Source: Streptomyces barringtoniae (GTDB lineage: Bacteria; Actinomycetota; Actinomycetes; Streptomycetales; Streptomycetaceae). Taken from it: 64,000 nucleotides of DNA. The stretch is taken from the NCBI RefSeq assembly GCF_020819595.1, contig NZ_JAJHNP010000011.1, positions 186,001 to 250,000 on the forward strand, in the 5' to 3' direction. The notes under the pieces are model-generated. The model saw only the letters and a program-made list of their open reading frames with translations. It ran no database searches and had not been told where the DNA came from. The position numbers and the translations under genes were made by a program. Shown piece after piece: positions 1 to 7,640 of the stretch. Position 1 is the stretch's first letter, and every line of letters begins with the position of its first letter.

Positions 1-525
1 ATCCACCGGCTGCCGCAGTCCGCCGCCTTCGTCACCTCGGCCACGCTGGAGGTGCTCGCCTGGAACGCACTGGCCGCCGCCCTGATGGAGGACTTCTCGG
101 CTCTGCCGCGCCGCGAGCGCAACCTCGCGCGTCGCGTCTTCCTCGGGCCGCGCCCCGAGGGGCAGCGGCTGTACGGCGTGTCCGACGCCGACGCGTTCGC
201 CCGGCACGCGGCCCGCCGGCTGCGCACGGCCGCCGCCCGCTACCCCGAAGATCCCGAGGTGACCGGCCTGATCCGCGAACTCCGCGCCGGCAGCGAGGAG
301 TTCGCCCGGCTGTGGGACTCCCACGACGTCGACGGGGCACCCACGCTCCGCAAAATCTTCCGGCATCCGCTGGTCGGGCCCGTCACCGTCAACTGCGACG
401 CCCTCGACCTCGCCGACCGGGACCAGCAGGTCGTGATCTACACCGCCGTCCCCGGCACACCGTCCGAGGAGGCCCTGCGGCTGCTGTCGGTCATCGGCAC
501 CCAGCGCCTGGACGCCGTCCGCTGA
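1..525 (+). CDS. XRE-family regulator, MmyB-like ligand-binding domain (3' part only)
   Basis: The frame is open from base 1, so the N-terminal helix-turn-helix lies outside the window; 174 residues are visible. They match the C-terminal half of MmyB-type transcription regulators: the segment reading LEVLAWNALAAAL followed by NLARRVFL, and the later RHPLVGPVTVNCDALDL, are hallmarks of that ligand-pocket domain (PAS-like, thought to bind a fatty-acid-like ligand). In this family the domain follows an XRE HTH in proteins of about 280 residues, and the target is often a divergently transcribed reductase or dehydrogenase, not visible here. The call rests on family resemblance; the DNA target is unknown. 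Confidence 0.85.
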   Translation: MHRLPQSAAFVTSATLEVLAWNALAAALMEDFSALPRRERNLARRVFLGPRPEGQRLYGVSDADAFARHAARRLRTAAARYPEDPEVTGLIRELRAGSEEFARLWDSHDVDGAPTLRKIFRHPLVGPVTVNCDALDLADRDQQVVIYTAVPGTPSEEALRLLSVIGTQRLDAVR

Positions 526-610
526 GCCGGACCGGTACTCACTCGCAGCGATGCGTCCGCAGCACCGCGAACGCCTCGCCCAGCAACGCGGGGCCCGGCG
601 CGGGCGCGAA

Positions 611-640
611 TACACACCGTGTATACATAGTGTGTATAGT
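611..640. promoter_or_regulatory. Repeat-rich promoter/operator upstream of the DUF6518 gene
   Basis: An AT-rich island in GC-rich DNA contains overlapping symmetries: TACAC-ACC-GTGTA at 611-623, an imperfect palindrome at 622-638, and the heptamer GTGTATA twice (619-625 and 632-638), 13 bp apart. TATAGT at 635-640 could serve as a -10 box for the gene starting at 675. The arrangement looks like a repressor site over a promoter; no regulator is assigned. Confidence 0.45.
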
Positions 641-674
641 GCGCGCAGCAGAACTCGCGACTGTGGGGGCGACG

Positions 675-1325
675 ATGACGACGACCATGCCCAGCCGTCC
701 GGTGGGCCCGAGGCGCCGACTGTGCGTGTGGGGCGGTACGACGGCGGTGGCGTCGGGCGCCGGCCTGCTGCTCGGTGTGCTCACCAACCTGGCCCAGGGG
801 TGGCTTCCCGGAGCCTGGCAGCAGATCGCCAACTCCGGAGCGGTCTGGTCCGCCGTCGCGTTCGCCGCCGGAGCACTGCTGTCTCGGCAGGGCCCCGTGT
901 CCCAGGCCGCGGTCGGGGGCCTCGGCGCGGAGGTCGGCCTGGTGGTCGGTTACTACGGCTATGCCGAGTTCGGGCGCGACGGCGCGGGGGATCTGTTCTT
1001 TCCGCTGGTGTGGCTCGGCATGGCCGGCGTGGCGGGACCGCTGCTCGCAGTCGCCGGCCACTGGTGGCGGCGTGGCCCGGACACGCGCCGCCGCGTCACC
1101 GGCCCGGCCGCGCTCGCGGGACTCTTCGGCATGGAGGGCCTGGCATACGGCTGGAACCTGCACTACGCCACGCAGGCGTGTGCATGCCTCGCTCTCTTCG
1201 TGCTCATCCCGCTGCTGATGGCCCGTGCCCACAAGGAGCGCGCCCTCACACTGGGCGCCGCCGCGGTCTGCGCGTCCCTCGCCTACGTCCTGATCGAGCT
1301 TCCCCTCCAGACGGTTTCCGCCTGA
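675..1325 (+). CDS. DUF6518 family integral membrane protein
   Basis: The product has 216 residues with about six hydrophobic segments: around residues 15-35, the region of TNLAQGWLPGAWQQIANSG that characterises DUF6518, then roughly 60-80, 85-105, 115-135, 155-175 and 190-212. Function is unknown; the protein is predicted to lie in the cytoplasmic membrane. The ATG at 675 (MTTTMPSRP) is chosen because the segment upstream in frame is low-complexity and overlaps the palindromic promoter at 611-640. The gene stands alone and converges with the chitinase gene. Family assignment is by eye. Confidence 0.75.
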   Translation: MTTTMPSRPVGPRRRLCVWGGTTAVASGAGLLLGVLTNLAQGWLPGAWQQIANSGAVWSAVAFAAGALLSRQGPVSQAAVGGLGAEVGLVVGYYGYAEFGRDGAGDLFFPLVWLGMAGVAGPLLAVAGHWWRRGPDTRRRVTGPAALAGLFGMEGLAYGWNLHYATQACACLALFVLIPLLMARAHKERALTLGAAAVCASLAYVLIELPLQTVSA

Positions 1326-1352
1326 ACCGGCCGTCCTTGCGGGGATGCAGGC

Positions 1353-1368
1353 ACGCGGTGCACCGCGT
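1353..1368. repeat. 16-bp perfect palindrome between convergent genes
   Basis: ACGCGGTG-CACCGCGT is a perfect palindrome, and ACGCGGTGCACC recurs directly at 1377-1388. The site lies between the 3' ends of the DUF6518 and chitinase genes, so it may contribute to bidirectional termination, but there is no loop or T-tract and the role is uncertain. Confidence 0.35.
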
Positions 1369-1409
1369 CTGCTGCGACGCGGTGCACCCGTGAGCAAGGG
1401 CGGACTCGG

Positions 1410-2558
1410 TCAGCAGTACAGGTTGCCGCCCGGCGAGACGCCGAGGATCTGGGTGAAGCGCTGGTAGGCGTCGACGCGGCTCTGGACCTGCGCGGGGTTC
1501 TTGCCGTCGCACTCCAGGGAGCCGTTGATGCTGCGGATGGTCTGGCCGAATCCGGCACCGTCGACCATGGCGTTGTGCGGGGTCGTCGAGCCCGGCCCCG
1601 ACTGGGTGTTCCAGTACCAAAGGCCCGTCTTCCAGGCGACGGAGGCGTCGTTCTGCACCTGCCAGGGGTTGTCTAGCAGGTCGATGCCGAGTGCGTCACC
1701 GGCGGACTTGTAGTTGAAGTTCCAGCTGAGCTGGAGCGGGCCGCGCCCGTAGTAGGCGGCCTGTCCGGCGGGGCAGCCGTACGGCCGGCTCCAGTCGCAG
1801 TAGGTCGGGTAGTTGGCGGTGTTCTGCTCGACGACGTAGACCAGTCCGCCGGTCTCGTGGCTGACGTTGGCGAGGAAGGCGGCGGCCTCCTGCTTCCTGA
1901 CCGTGTCGCTGCCGGTGTTCGCGAAGCCCGGGTAGGCGCTCAGGGCCTGGACGAGGCCGCTGTAGGTGTAGAAGCTGTTCCGGTTCGGGAACATCTGGTT
2001 GAACTGGGCTTCGGAGACGACGAATCCGGACGGGGTGCCGCTCCCGCCGCCGGCCGGAGCGTTCCACTTCTGGTTCGCGCCGCCCGTGCAGGTCCAGATC
2101 TGCAGCCGCGTGGCGTTGGCGCTGTTGTTGTCCCGCACGTCCAGGCACTTGTTCGCGGCCGGGTTGACGATGTCGTGGGCCGAGGTGACCACCCACTGCT
2201 GGTTGGCGCCGCCGGAGCAGTCCCACAGCTGGACCGCCGCGCCGTCGGCGGTGCTGCGGTCGACGACGTCCAGGCACTTGCCGAGCGCCCGCAGGGTGCC
2301 GTCACCCGGGTTCGACCAGATCTGGGCACCGGTTCCGTTGCAGTCGTAGAGCTGTACGGCAGTGCCGTTCGCGCTGTTGGCGCCTGCCACGTCCACGCAC
2401 TTGCCGGCCAGCCCGGTGATCTGGCCGTCCGCGGCCCGGGCGGGCGTGGCGATGGACAACGCGGCGAGGAGGGCGGCGACGACGCCTCCGGCCAGGAAGC
2501 GTGCGAGACGCCCCAAGGGTATGGGTCTGTAAGGGAGTTCGGCGAGGCGGAAGTGCAT
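1410..2558 (-). CDS. Secreted family 19 chitinase with N-terminal ricin-type CBM13
   Basis: Endochitinase predicted to hydrolyse beta-1,4-GlcNAc links outside the cell. The 382-residue product begins with a Sec signal peptide (hydrophobic core about 20-38, cleavage after ATPARA near 43), then a ricin B-type trefoil about 46-170 with repeated QxW-type motifs (CNGTGAQIW, CSGGANQQW, CTGGANQKW), a short Gly/Ser/Thr linker about 171-178, and a GH19 catalytic domain to the end. The catalytic acid lies in FLANVSHETGG; AAYYGRGPLQLSWNFNY is the diagnostic GH19 signature. It lies 93 bp downstream of the RlpA-like gene on the same strand and may share its DasR-like promoter at 3191-3220. CBM13 rather than CBM5/12 as partner is less usual but known. 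Confidence 0.93.
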   Translation of the reverse strand: MHFRLAELPYRPIPLGRLARFLAGGVVAALLAALSIATPARAADGQITGLAGKCVDVAGANSANGTAVQLYDCNGTGAQIWSNPGDGTLRALGKCLDVVDRSTADGAAVQLWDCSGGANQQWVVTSAHDIVNPAANKCLDVRDNNSANATRLQIWTCTGGANQKWNAPAGGGSGTPSGFVVSEAQFNQMFPNRNSFYTYSGLVQALSAYPGFANTGSDTVRKQEAAAFLANVSHETGGLVYVVEQNTANYPTYCDWSRPYGCPAGQAAYYGRGPLQLSWNFNYKSAGDALGIDLLDNPWQVQNDASVAWKTGLWYWNTQSGPGSTTPHNAMVDGAGFGQTIRSINGSLECDGKNPAQVQSRVDAYQRFTQILGVSPGGNLYC

Positions 2559-2651
2559 CGACAGGTGCTCCTGTCCTGGTCGGGTGGAGGGGGTGCGTGC
2601 CGTGCCGGCGGACGTGGCGTGCGGCCGGCCGGTGGTGTGGGTACGGGGCCG

Positions 2652-3086
2652 TCAGCCGAGGACGGTCTCGGTGACGACGATGTGTCCGGCGTCGGGGTCG
2701 AGGCTTCCGCCGAGCCGGCCGAAGGCGCCGTCGGTCAGGTCCAGGCACTTGGGCACCTGCGGGGTCCGGGCGAACGTGCCCCGGTCGTTGATGCGGACCA
2801 CCAGCGACCTGCCGTTGGCGGTGTTCGTGACCTGCACCCGTGTGCCGAAGGGCAGTTGGGGCTGCCGGCTGAGCGAGGTCGCCGCGGTGTCGGCGTTGTT
2901 GTCGAAGAGTTCGCCGCTGGCCGTCAGGGCGCCGGGCGGCTGTGGGCCGTAGTGGGTCGCCCAGCAGGTGTCGGATGCCTGCGCGGCGGGCGCGTCCGTG
3001 TCGGCCTGGGCCGGGGAAGCGGTGAGCAGGCATGCGGAGAGGCCCAGCGCGGCTGTGAGGACGGCGGCGGAACGGGACCTGGCCAT
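2652..3086 (-). CDS. Secreted RlpA-like double-psi beta-barrel (expansin-like) protein
   Basis: A 144-residue exported protein. After a signal peptide (hydrophobic stretch about 7-24, cleavage near SPAQA at 28) the mature part is one DPBB domain of the RlpA/barwin class: CWATHYG, ALTASGE, PFGTRVQVTN, VVRINDRG and KCLDLTDGAF supply the conserved Asp residues and paired cysteines. Such proteins bind or loosen cell-wall or plant polysaccharide; some RlpA homologues are lytic transglycosylases. The ATG at 3086 is preferred because it starts directly before the signal peptide; the longer upstream frame is Pro/Arg-rich. Its position just upstream of a chitinase and under a DasR-like site suggests a shared role in polysaccharide breakdown (inference). 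Confidence 0.85.
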   Translation of the reverse strand: MARSRSAAVLTAALGLSACLLTASPAQADTDAPAAQASDTCWATHYGPQPPGALTASGELFDNNADTAATSLSRQPQLPFGTRVQVTNTANGRSLVVRINDRGTFARTPQVPKCLDLTDGAFGRLGGSLDPDAGHIVVTETVLG

Positions 3087-3454
3087 GAAGGGGGGTGGCC
3101 TTTCGGGTGGGGGGTGGGCATCGGGCGGCGTGCACCTCCGGAAGGGACGGCCAACGGTGAGCGCGGCGCTCGATGCATGGCTGGGCAGTGAAACTAGAGG
3201 TACAGACCAATAGGGGTCAAGGTGTGAAGTAAGCCATGAGGAAAGCGAGTTGAGGCTTGGTCGCGGCACCGCGGGCCTCGGTGTCGACCGCGTGCGCCAT
3301 CCGGGTCGCATCGGTGCGGAGGGCCGGGCGGTGGCGAGGGAGCCCAACGGGCCGACGGCCGGCCCGATGCCGAGGGGGCCAGGTGGGGCCGGCCGGCGGC
3401 GTGAGGGAAAATAGTTGCCTAGTAAAACTACGGGGAACGTGCGAAAGGCCCTCC
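3087..3454. other. 368-bp divergent intergenic region
   Basis: The region separates the leftward RlpA-like gene from the rightward CHMI-like gene. It contains the DasR-like promoter (3191-3220) and, near the right edge, the palindrome TAGT-AAA-ACTA at 3420-3430, a plausible MarR/TetR-type half-site pair 25 bp before the CHMI start. No further gene is visible. Confidence 0.5.
3191..3220 (-). promoter_or_regulatory. Predicted promoter with DasR-like (dre) operator for the RlpA-like/chitinase unit
   Basis: On the minus strand a -35 TTGACC (3215-3220) and a -10 TAGTTT (3191-3196) are 18 bp apart. The spacer holds ATTGGTCTGTACCTCT (3196-3211), which matches 12 of 16 positions of the DasR consensus ACTGGTCTAGACCACT. 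Streptomyces chitinase promoters typically carry such sites at or near the -10/-35 region for GlcNAc-dependent control. The start codon of the RlpA-like gene lies about 105 bp downstream. Confidence 0.6.
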
Positions 3455-3820
3455 ATGCCGTACCTCACGGTCGACTACTCCTCCCGCCTGGCCGGAGCCT
3501 TCGACGCCTGTGCCTTTGTCAAGGACTTGCATCCGCTCGTGGTCGAGGAGTCCGGTACGTCGGGCGTGTGCAAGACGCTGCTCCGGCCGGCGGAGACGTG
3601 GGCCGGGGACGGCATGAGCAGGGAGGCCGTTTTCGTGCACGTGGAGGTCGGCCTCATGCCCGGCCGCCCCGCGGCGCAGAAGGCCCGGCTGTCCGAGGGC
3701 GTGCTGGCCCTGCTCGCCAAGCATCTGTTGGTGGCCGACGGGGGTGAGGAGAGGGTGTGCTGCTCGGTGGAGGTACGCGACCTCGGGACCTCCTACCGGC
3801 TTTCGCCCTCCGCGCGGTGA
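3455..3820 (+). CDS. 5-carboxymethyl-2-hydroxymuconate isomerase family protein (tautomerase superfamily)
   Basis: A 121-residue protein beginning MPYLTVDYS; after Met removal the N-terminal Pro would be the catalytic base of the 4-oxalocrotonate tautomerase/CHMI superfamily. The length, the GREAVFVHVEV-like central strand (here REAVFVHVEVGLMPGR) and the C-terminal CSVEVRDL match the HpaF/CHMI branch, which in homoprotocatechuate catabolism isomerises CHM. No other hpa gene is present, so substrate and pathway are open. The ATG at 3455 is the only start that places Pro at position 2. A TAGT/ACTA palindrome 25 bp upstream suggests local repression. Confidence 0.8.
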   Translation: MPYLTVDYSSRLAGAFDACAFVKDLHPLVVEESGTSGVCKTLLRPAETWAGDGMSREAVFVHVEVGLMPGRPAAQKARLSEGVLALLAKHLLVADGGEERVCCSVEVRDLGTSYRLSPSAR

Positions 3821-3886
3821 GCCCCGGCCCGAGTCGCTTCCGGCCCCTGCGAATTCGGTTGTCCGCCGTGCCGGCCCCGCACTACC

Positions 3887-4549
3887 GTGCGACCAGTGGA
3901 TCTCTTCTCACGCTCTTGGACGGCTTTGCGCACAGCGGTCGCGGAACTCCCGGACGAGGACTTCGAGCGGCCGTCCGGCTGTACCGGCTGGCTGGTACGG
4001 GACCTGGTGTGCCATCTGGTCATCGACGCCCAGGACGTCCTGATCACCCTGGTCACACCCGTCGATGCCGAACCGACGGTGGACGCGGTCACGTGCTGGA
4101 ACCTGGTCGAGCCGCCGACCGGCGAGGATCCGCTCGACGCGCTGATCCCGCGGCTGGCCGCCGCCTACGGTGAGCCGCGGTGGCTGAAGTTCCACTTGGA
4201 CGACGTCGGTTCCGCGGCGGGCCGCGCCGCCGAGCTCGCCGATCCGGCCGTCCGGGTCGGCACGCGCGACGAGGTGCTGACCGTCGCCGAGTACCTGTCC
4301 GCGTACGTGCTCGAATGGACCCTGCACCACCTCGACCTGATTGCCCATCTGACCTCGGCCGCCGAACCGCCCGCCGAGACGCTCGCGGCGGCGCGCGCGG
4401 GGCTGGAGAGGATCGCCGGCACTTCGTTCCCCGCCTCGTTCTCCGACAAGGATGCGCTGCTGATCGGCACCGGACGCCGTACGCCGACCGGAGCGGAGAA
4501 GGCCGAACTGGGTGATTTCGCCGCCGAACTCCCGTTCATCCTCGGTTGA
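3887..4549 (+). CDS. Maleylpyruvate isomerase family, mycothiol-dependent (DinB-like/MDMPI_N) protein
   Basis: The 220-residue product starts with GTG at 3887 or, nine bases later, GTG at 3896 (VDLFSRSW). It shows the MDMPI/DinB four-helix fold: SWTALRTAVAEL, then the signature CTGWLVRDLVCHLV with the first metal-binding His, DAQDVL, and EWTLHHLDLIAHL supplying the other histidines. In actinobacteria this fold is used by mycothiol-dependent transferases and isomerases. Its proximity to a CHMI-like gene hints at aromatic degradation, but the substrate is unknown. The call is to family level only. Confidence 0.78.
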   Translation: MRPVDLFSRSWTALRTAVAELPDEDFERPSGCTGWLVRDLVCHLVIDAQDVLITLVTPVDAEPTVDAVTCWNLVEPPTGEDPLDALIPRLAAAYGEPRWLKFHLDDVGSAAGRAAELADPAVRVGTRDEVLTVAEYLSAYVLEWTLHHLDLIAHLTSAAEPPAETLAAARAGLERIAGTSFPASFSDKDALLIGTGRRTPTGAEKAELGDFAAELPFILG

Positions 4550-4796
4550 CCGGCCCGTCCTGGTTCCTCCGCCGGGGCTTTCCCTGCCCCTTGGGCGCTC
4601 CACGTCCCCCGAGCGCTCGAACATCACTCGAGAGCGAGACCAAATGATGAGATGACGTTCGCGTTCCGTCACTACCATGTCACTCAAGACAACCGATCGA
4701 CCGGCCCGTGTTCGATGCGTGCCGATCAGGGTCGCCGATGTGCCAGGGACCGCTCCCCGGGCTGCGGTGATCTTCCTGTCCAGGAGGACCTTCCGC

Positions 4797-6989
4797 ATGT
4801 TCCGACGTATTGGAGCCACAGTCGTCCGACACCCTGTGTGGACGATCGTGGCATGGCTGATCGCCGCGGTGGCGATCGTCGCCACCGCCCCGAGTCTGCC
4901 CTCGAACAGTGACGAGAGCAGCTTCCTTCCCAAGAGTTACGAGTCCATCAAAGCGGCAGATCTCCAACAGAAGGCGTTCCCCAGCGCCTTCACCCCGTCC
5001 GCGATCGCGCTGTACCAGCGCACGGACGGCGGCAAGCTGACCGCCGCCGACAAGCAGGACATCGCGCGGATCACCACGCAACTGAGCAACAAGCACATCG
5101 ACCAGGTGCAGAAGGTCGTCCCCGGCCTGCCGTCCAAGGACGGCAGGTATGACCTGACCCTGGTCCAGATGGACAGCAAGAACGCAGGACAGCCCAAACA
5201 GGCAGACGCGGCCAAGGTGTTGCGCGACGACGTCAAGCAGCTGGCCAAGGGCACGCATCTCGACGTCAAGCTCGGCGGTAGCGCCGCCCAGGCTCTCGAC
5301 CAGCAGGACTCGTCCAAGCGAGGACAGGCGCTGATCGGCTTCGGCACCTTCGCGATCATCCTGGTGACCTTGCTGATCATCTTCCGGGCACCGATCCTGG
5401 CCGTGCTGCCCCTGGTGCTGATCGGCCTGGTGTCGGCCGTCGCCAACGGCCTGATCGCCTACGCCACCAAGCTGTTCGACCTCCAGGCGAACAGCTCGAT
5501 CTCGTCGATCCTGATCGTCGTGCTCTTCGGCGTGGGTACGGACTACTTCCTGTTCCTGATGTTCCGCTACCGCGAACGCCTGCGTCTGGGCGACGAACCC
5601 AAGCAGGCCATGGTCAACGCGGTCGGCCGGGTCGGAGAGGCCATCGCCTCGGCGGCCGGGGCCGTCATCATCGCGTTCCTCGCGCTGGTGCTGTCCACCC
5701 TCGGCTTCCTCAAGCAGATGGGCCCGGCGCTCGCCATCGCGGTCGGTGCGACCCTCGTCGCGGGTCTGACCCTGATCCCGGCGGTGGTCTCGCTGATCGG
5801 GCCGAAGGTCTTCTGGCCTTCCAAGTCCTGGCAGAAGGAACCGGAGAACGCCCGCTTCGCCGCCCTCGGCCGCGGGGTCCAGCGCCGTCCGGCGCTCACC
5901 ACCGTGCTGTCCGGTCTCGTCCTGGTCGCGCTGGCGGCCGGCATCTTCGGCTACCACGCCACGTTCGACCTGGCCTCGGGCTCCATGCCGAAGACCAAGG
6001 AGTCCATGGTCGTCCAGGACCAGATGCAGAAGGCGTACTCGGCGGGCGCCGCGGCACCCACCGACGTCTACCTGTCCAGCACCGGCGGCAAGCCGCTGGA
6101 CAAGTCGGCCTTCGCCGCGTACGCGAGCAAGCTCGGGGCCGTGGACGGGGTCGCGAACGCCCGCATGACGCAGGTGAACAAGGACGGCAGCACCGCGGAC
6201 TTCACCGTCACGCTCAAGTACGAGGCGTCGACGGACAAGGCGATCGACACGGTCGGCCGGGTGCGGGACGTCGCTCACACCAACGCCCCTGACGGCACCA
6301 AGGCGGTCGTCGGGGGTATGTCCTCGATCTACAAGGACATCAACACCGCGGTGAACCACGACTACAAGACGGTCTTCCCGGTGGCCGCCATCCTCATCAT
6401 GATCATCCTCGGTCTGCTGCTGCGCAGCGTCGTCGCCCCCTGGTACCTGATGGCATCGGTGGGCCTCGGCTTCGGTGCCACCCTCGGTGCCACTGTGTGG
6501 ATCTTCCAGAAGGGGCAGGGACACTCGGGGCTGATGTTCATGCTCCCGGTGATCATGTATCTGTTCGTGGTCGCCATCGGCACCGACTACAACATCCTCA
6601 TGATCGCCCGGCTCCGCGAGGAGGCCCGCGAGGGCCGCGAGCCGCGCGAGGCGGCCGGCATGGCGCTGCGCCACGCCGGTCCGACGGTCGCCGCGGCCGG
6701 CTTCATCCTGGCGGCGACCTTCGCCACGATGATGCTGGCGGGCAACTCGCTGCTCACGGAGATGGGTTTCGCGGTCTCCTTCGGCATCGCCGTCGCCGCC
6801 TTCGTCATGGCGATGTTCTTCACGCCGAGCCTCACCGCGCTGATCGGCCACGCCGCGTGGTGGCCGGGGCACAGTGACCGGGCCGAGCCGGCGCCGGCCG
6901 GCGCGGGCACCGGTGTCAGCGGTTCCGCATCGGCGCCCGGCGCCGACCGGGACTCCTTCGCCCACGATCCCGCGGGGCGCCGCAACTAG
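4797..6989 (+). CDS. MMPL family RND-type membrane transporter
   Basis: A 730-residue inner-membrane exporter. TM1 lies at about residues 12-35, followed by a periplasmic porter loop to about 175, a six-helix bundle to about 375, a second loop and a second helix bundle. The conserved helix-4 motif appears as VLFGVGTDYFLFLMFRYRERL in the first half and VVAIGTDYNILMIARLREE in the second; the Asp-Tyr pairs are the proton-relay residues of MMPL proteins, which export lipids, siderophores or drugs using the proton gradient. The ATG at 4797 has AGGAGG 10 bp upstream. Imperfect dyads near 4612-4645 could be regulatory. A strong hairpin follows the stop. Substrate unknown. Confidence 0.92.
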   Translation: MFRRIGATVVRHPVWTIVAWLIAAVAIVATAPSLPSNSDESSFLPKSYESIKAADLQQKAFPSAFTPSAIALYQRTDGGKLTAADKQDIARITTQLSNKHIDQVQKVVPGLPSKDGRYDLTLVQMDSKNAGQPKQADAAKVLRDDVKQLAKGTHLDVKLGGSAAQALDQQDSSKRGQALIGFGTFAIILVTLLIIFRAPILAVLPLVLIGLVSAVANGLIAYATKLFDLQANSSISSILIVVLFGVGTDYFLFLMFRYRERLRLGDEPKQAMVNAVGRVGEAIASAAGAVIIAFLALVLSTLGFLKQMGPALAIAVGATLVAGLTLIPAVVSLIGPKVFWPSKSWQKEPENARFAALGRGVQRRPALTTVLSGLVLVALAAGIFGYHATFDLASGSMPKTKESMVVQDQMQKAYSAGAAAPTDVYLSSTGGKPLDKSAFAAYASKLGAVDGVANARMTQVNKDGSTADFTVTLKYEASTDKAIDTVGRVRDVAHTNAPDGTKAVVGGMSSIYKDINTAVNHDYKTVFPVAAILIMIILGLLLRSVVAPWYLMASVGLGFGATLGATVWIFQKGQGHSGLMFMLPVIMYLFVVAIGTDYNILMIARLREEAREGREPREAAGMALRHAGPTVAAAGFILAATFATMMLAGNSLLTEMGFAVSFGIAVAAFVMAMFFTPSLTALIGHAAWWPGHSDRAEPAPAGAGTGVSGSASAPGADRDSFAHDPAGRRN

Positions 6990-7005
6990 CGGCGGTGCGG
7001 GGCGC

Positions 7006-7051
7006 GACGGGGCGTCACGCCGGGCCATGAGGCCTGGCGGGACGCCCCGTC
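7006..7051 (+). terminator. Hairpin terminator of the MMPL gene
   Basis: GACGGGGCGTC (7006-7016) pairs perfectly with GACGCCCCGTC (7041-7051), with a partly self-complementary interior (GGGCC/GGCCT). It begins 17 bp after the MMPL stop. No T-tract follows, as is usual in high-GC actinobacteria. Confidence 0.75.
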
Positions 7052-7115
7052 GGCGCATCACGGAGGACGCGGCCGAGGAACCCGCACTCGCGTGCGGCGT
7101 TACTACGATCCCGGT

Positions 7116-7503
7116 ATGGAGATCACCTATGAGTGGCGCGGCGAGTTCGACAACGCGGCCCTGGAGGCGCTGCACGCCGCCGGCTTCGGCCACCCGGTGG
7201 CCGGGACCGACTGGCGGACGAGACTGGAGCGGCACAGCCTCGGCTGGGTCTGCGCATGGCAGGACGGGACGCTGGTCGGGTTCGTCAACGTCGTCTGGGA
7301 CGGGGGAGTGCACGCCTTCATCCTGGACACGGTGGTCGCCGGGCACTGCCGTACAAAGGGAGTCGGCAGCGCGCTCGTCGCCACCGCGGCCGAGGAGGCG
7401 CGCGTGCGAGTGGCTGCACGTCGACTTCGAGGAAGACCTGCGTCCGTTCTACTTCGACGCCTGCGGGTTCACAGTGACGGCAGCGGGGCTGCTCGCCCTC
7501 TGA
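7116..7503 (+). pseudogene. GNAT family N-acetyltransferase, frameshifted near residue 97
   Basis: The frame from ATG 7116 encodes a GNAT fold through LDTVVAGHCRTKGVGSALVATAAEEAR (acetyl-CoA loop RTKGVGSAL), then leaves the family: the conserved C-terminal half, CEWLHVDFEEDLRPFYFDACGF, continues in the next frame to TGA at 7503. The break is at GCGCGCG (7399-7405). Adding one GC dinucleotide there (or removing one base) gives a continuous protein of about 129 residues ending GLLAL. As written the product would run on into unrelated sequence. Sequencing error, recent mutation or slippage are all possible; nothing suggests programmed frameshifting. Confidence 0.8.
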
Positions 7504-7640
7504 CTCCGTCCGCCCCGGCCCGGGCTCCTGCCCGCCGGCCCAGCCAACTCGGCCCGTGTAACCGGCAGTTAACCGAACCGGGACCGGCACATCAACCGCC
7601 GCACGGGTAAACGTCCGACGCGCCCAGCAGTCTCGCGTGC

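Noticed and set aside
4680-7346. Very long open frame on the minus strand opposite the MMPL gene
   Set aside because: Its translation is rich in Asp, Arg, Gly and His without any family motif, and the plus strand has clear RND motifs; in GC-rich coding DNA the antisense frame is often open.
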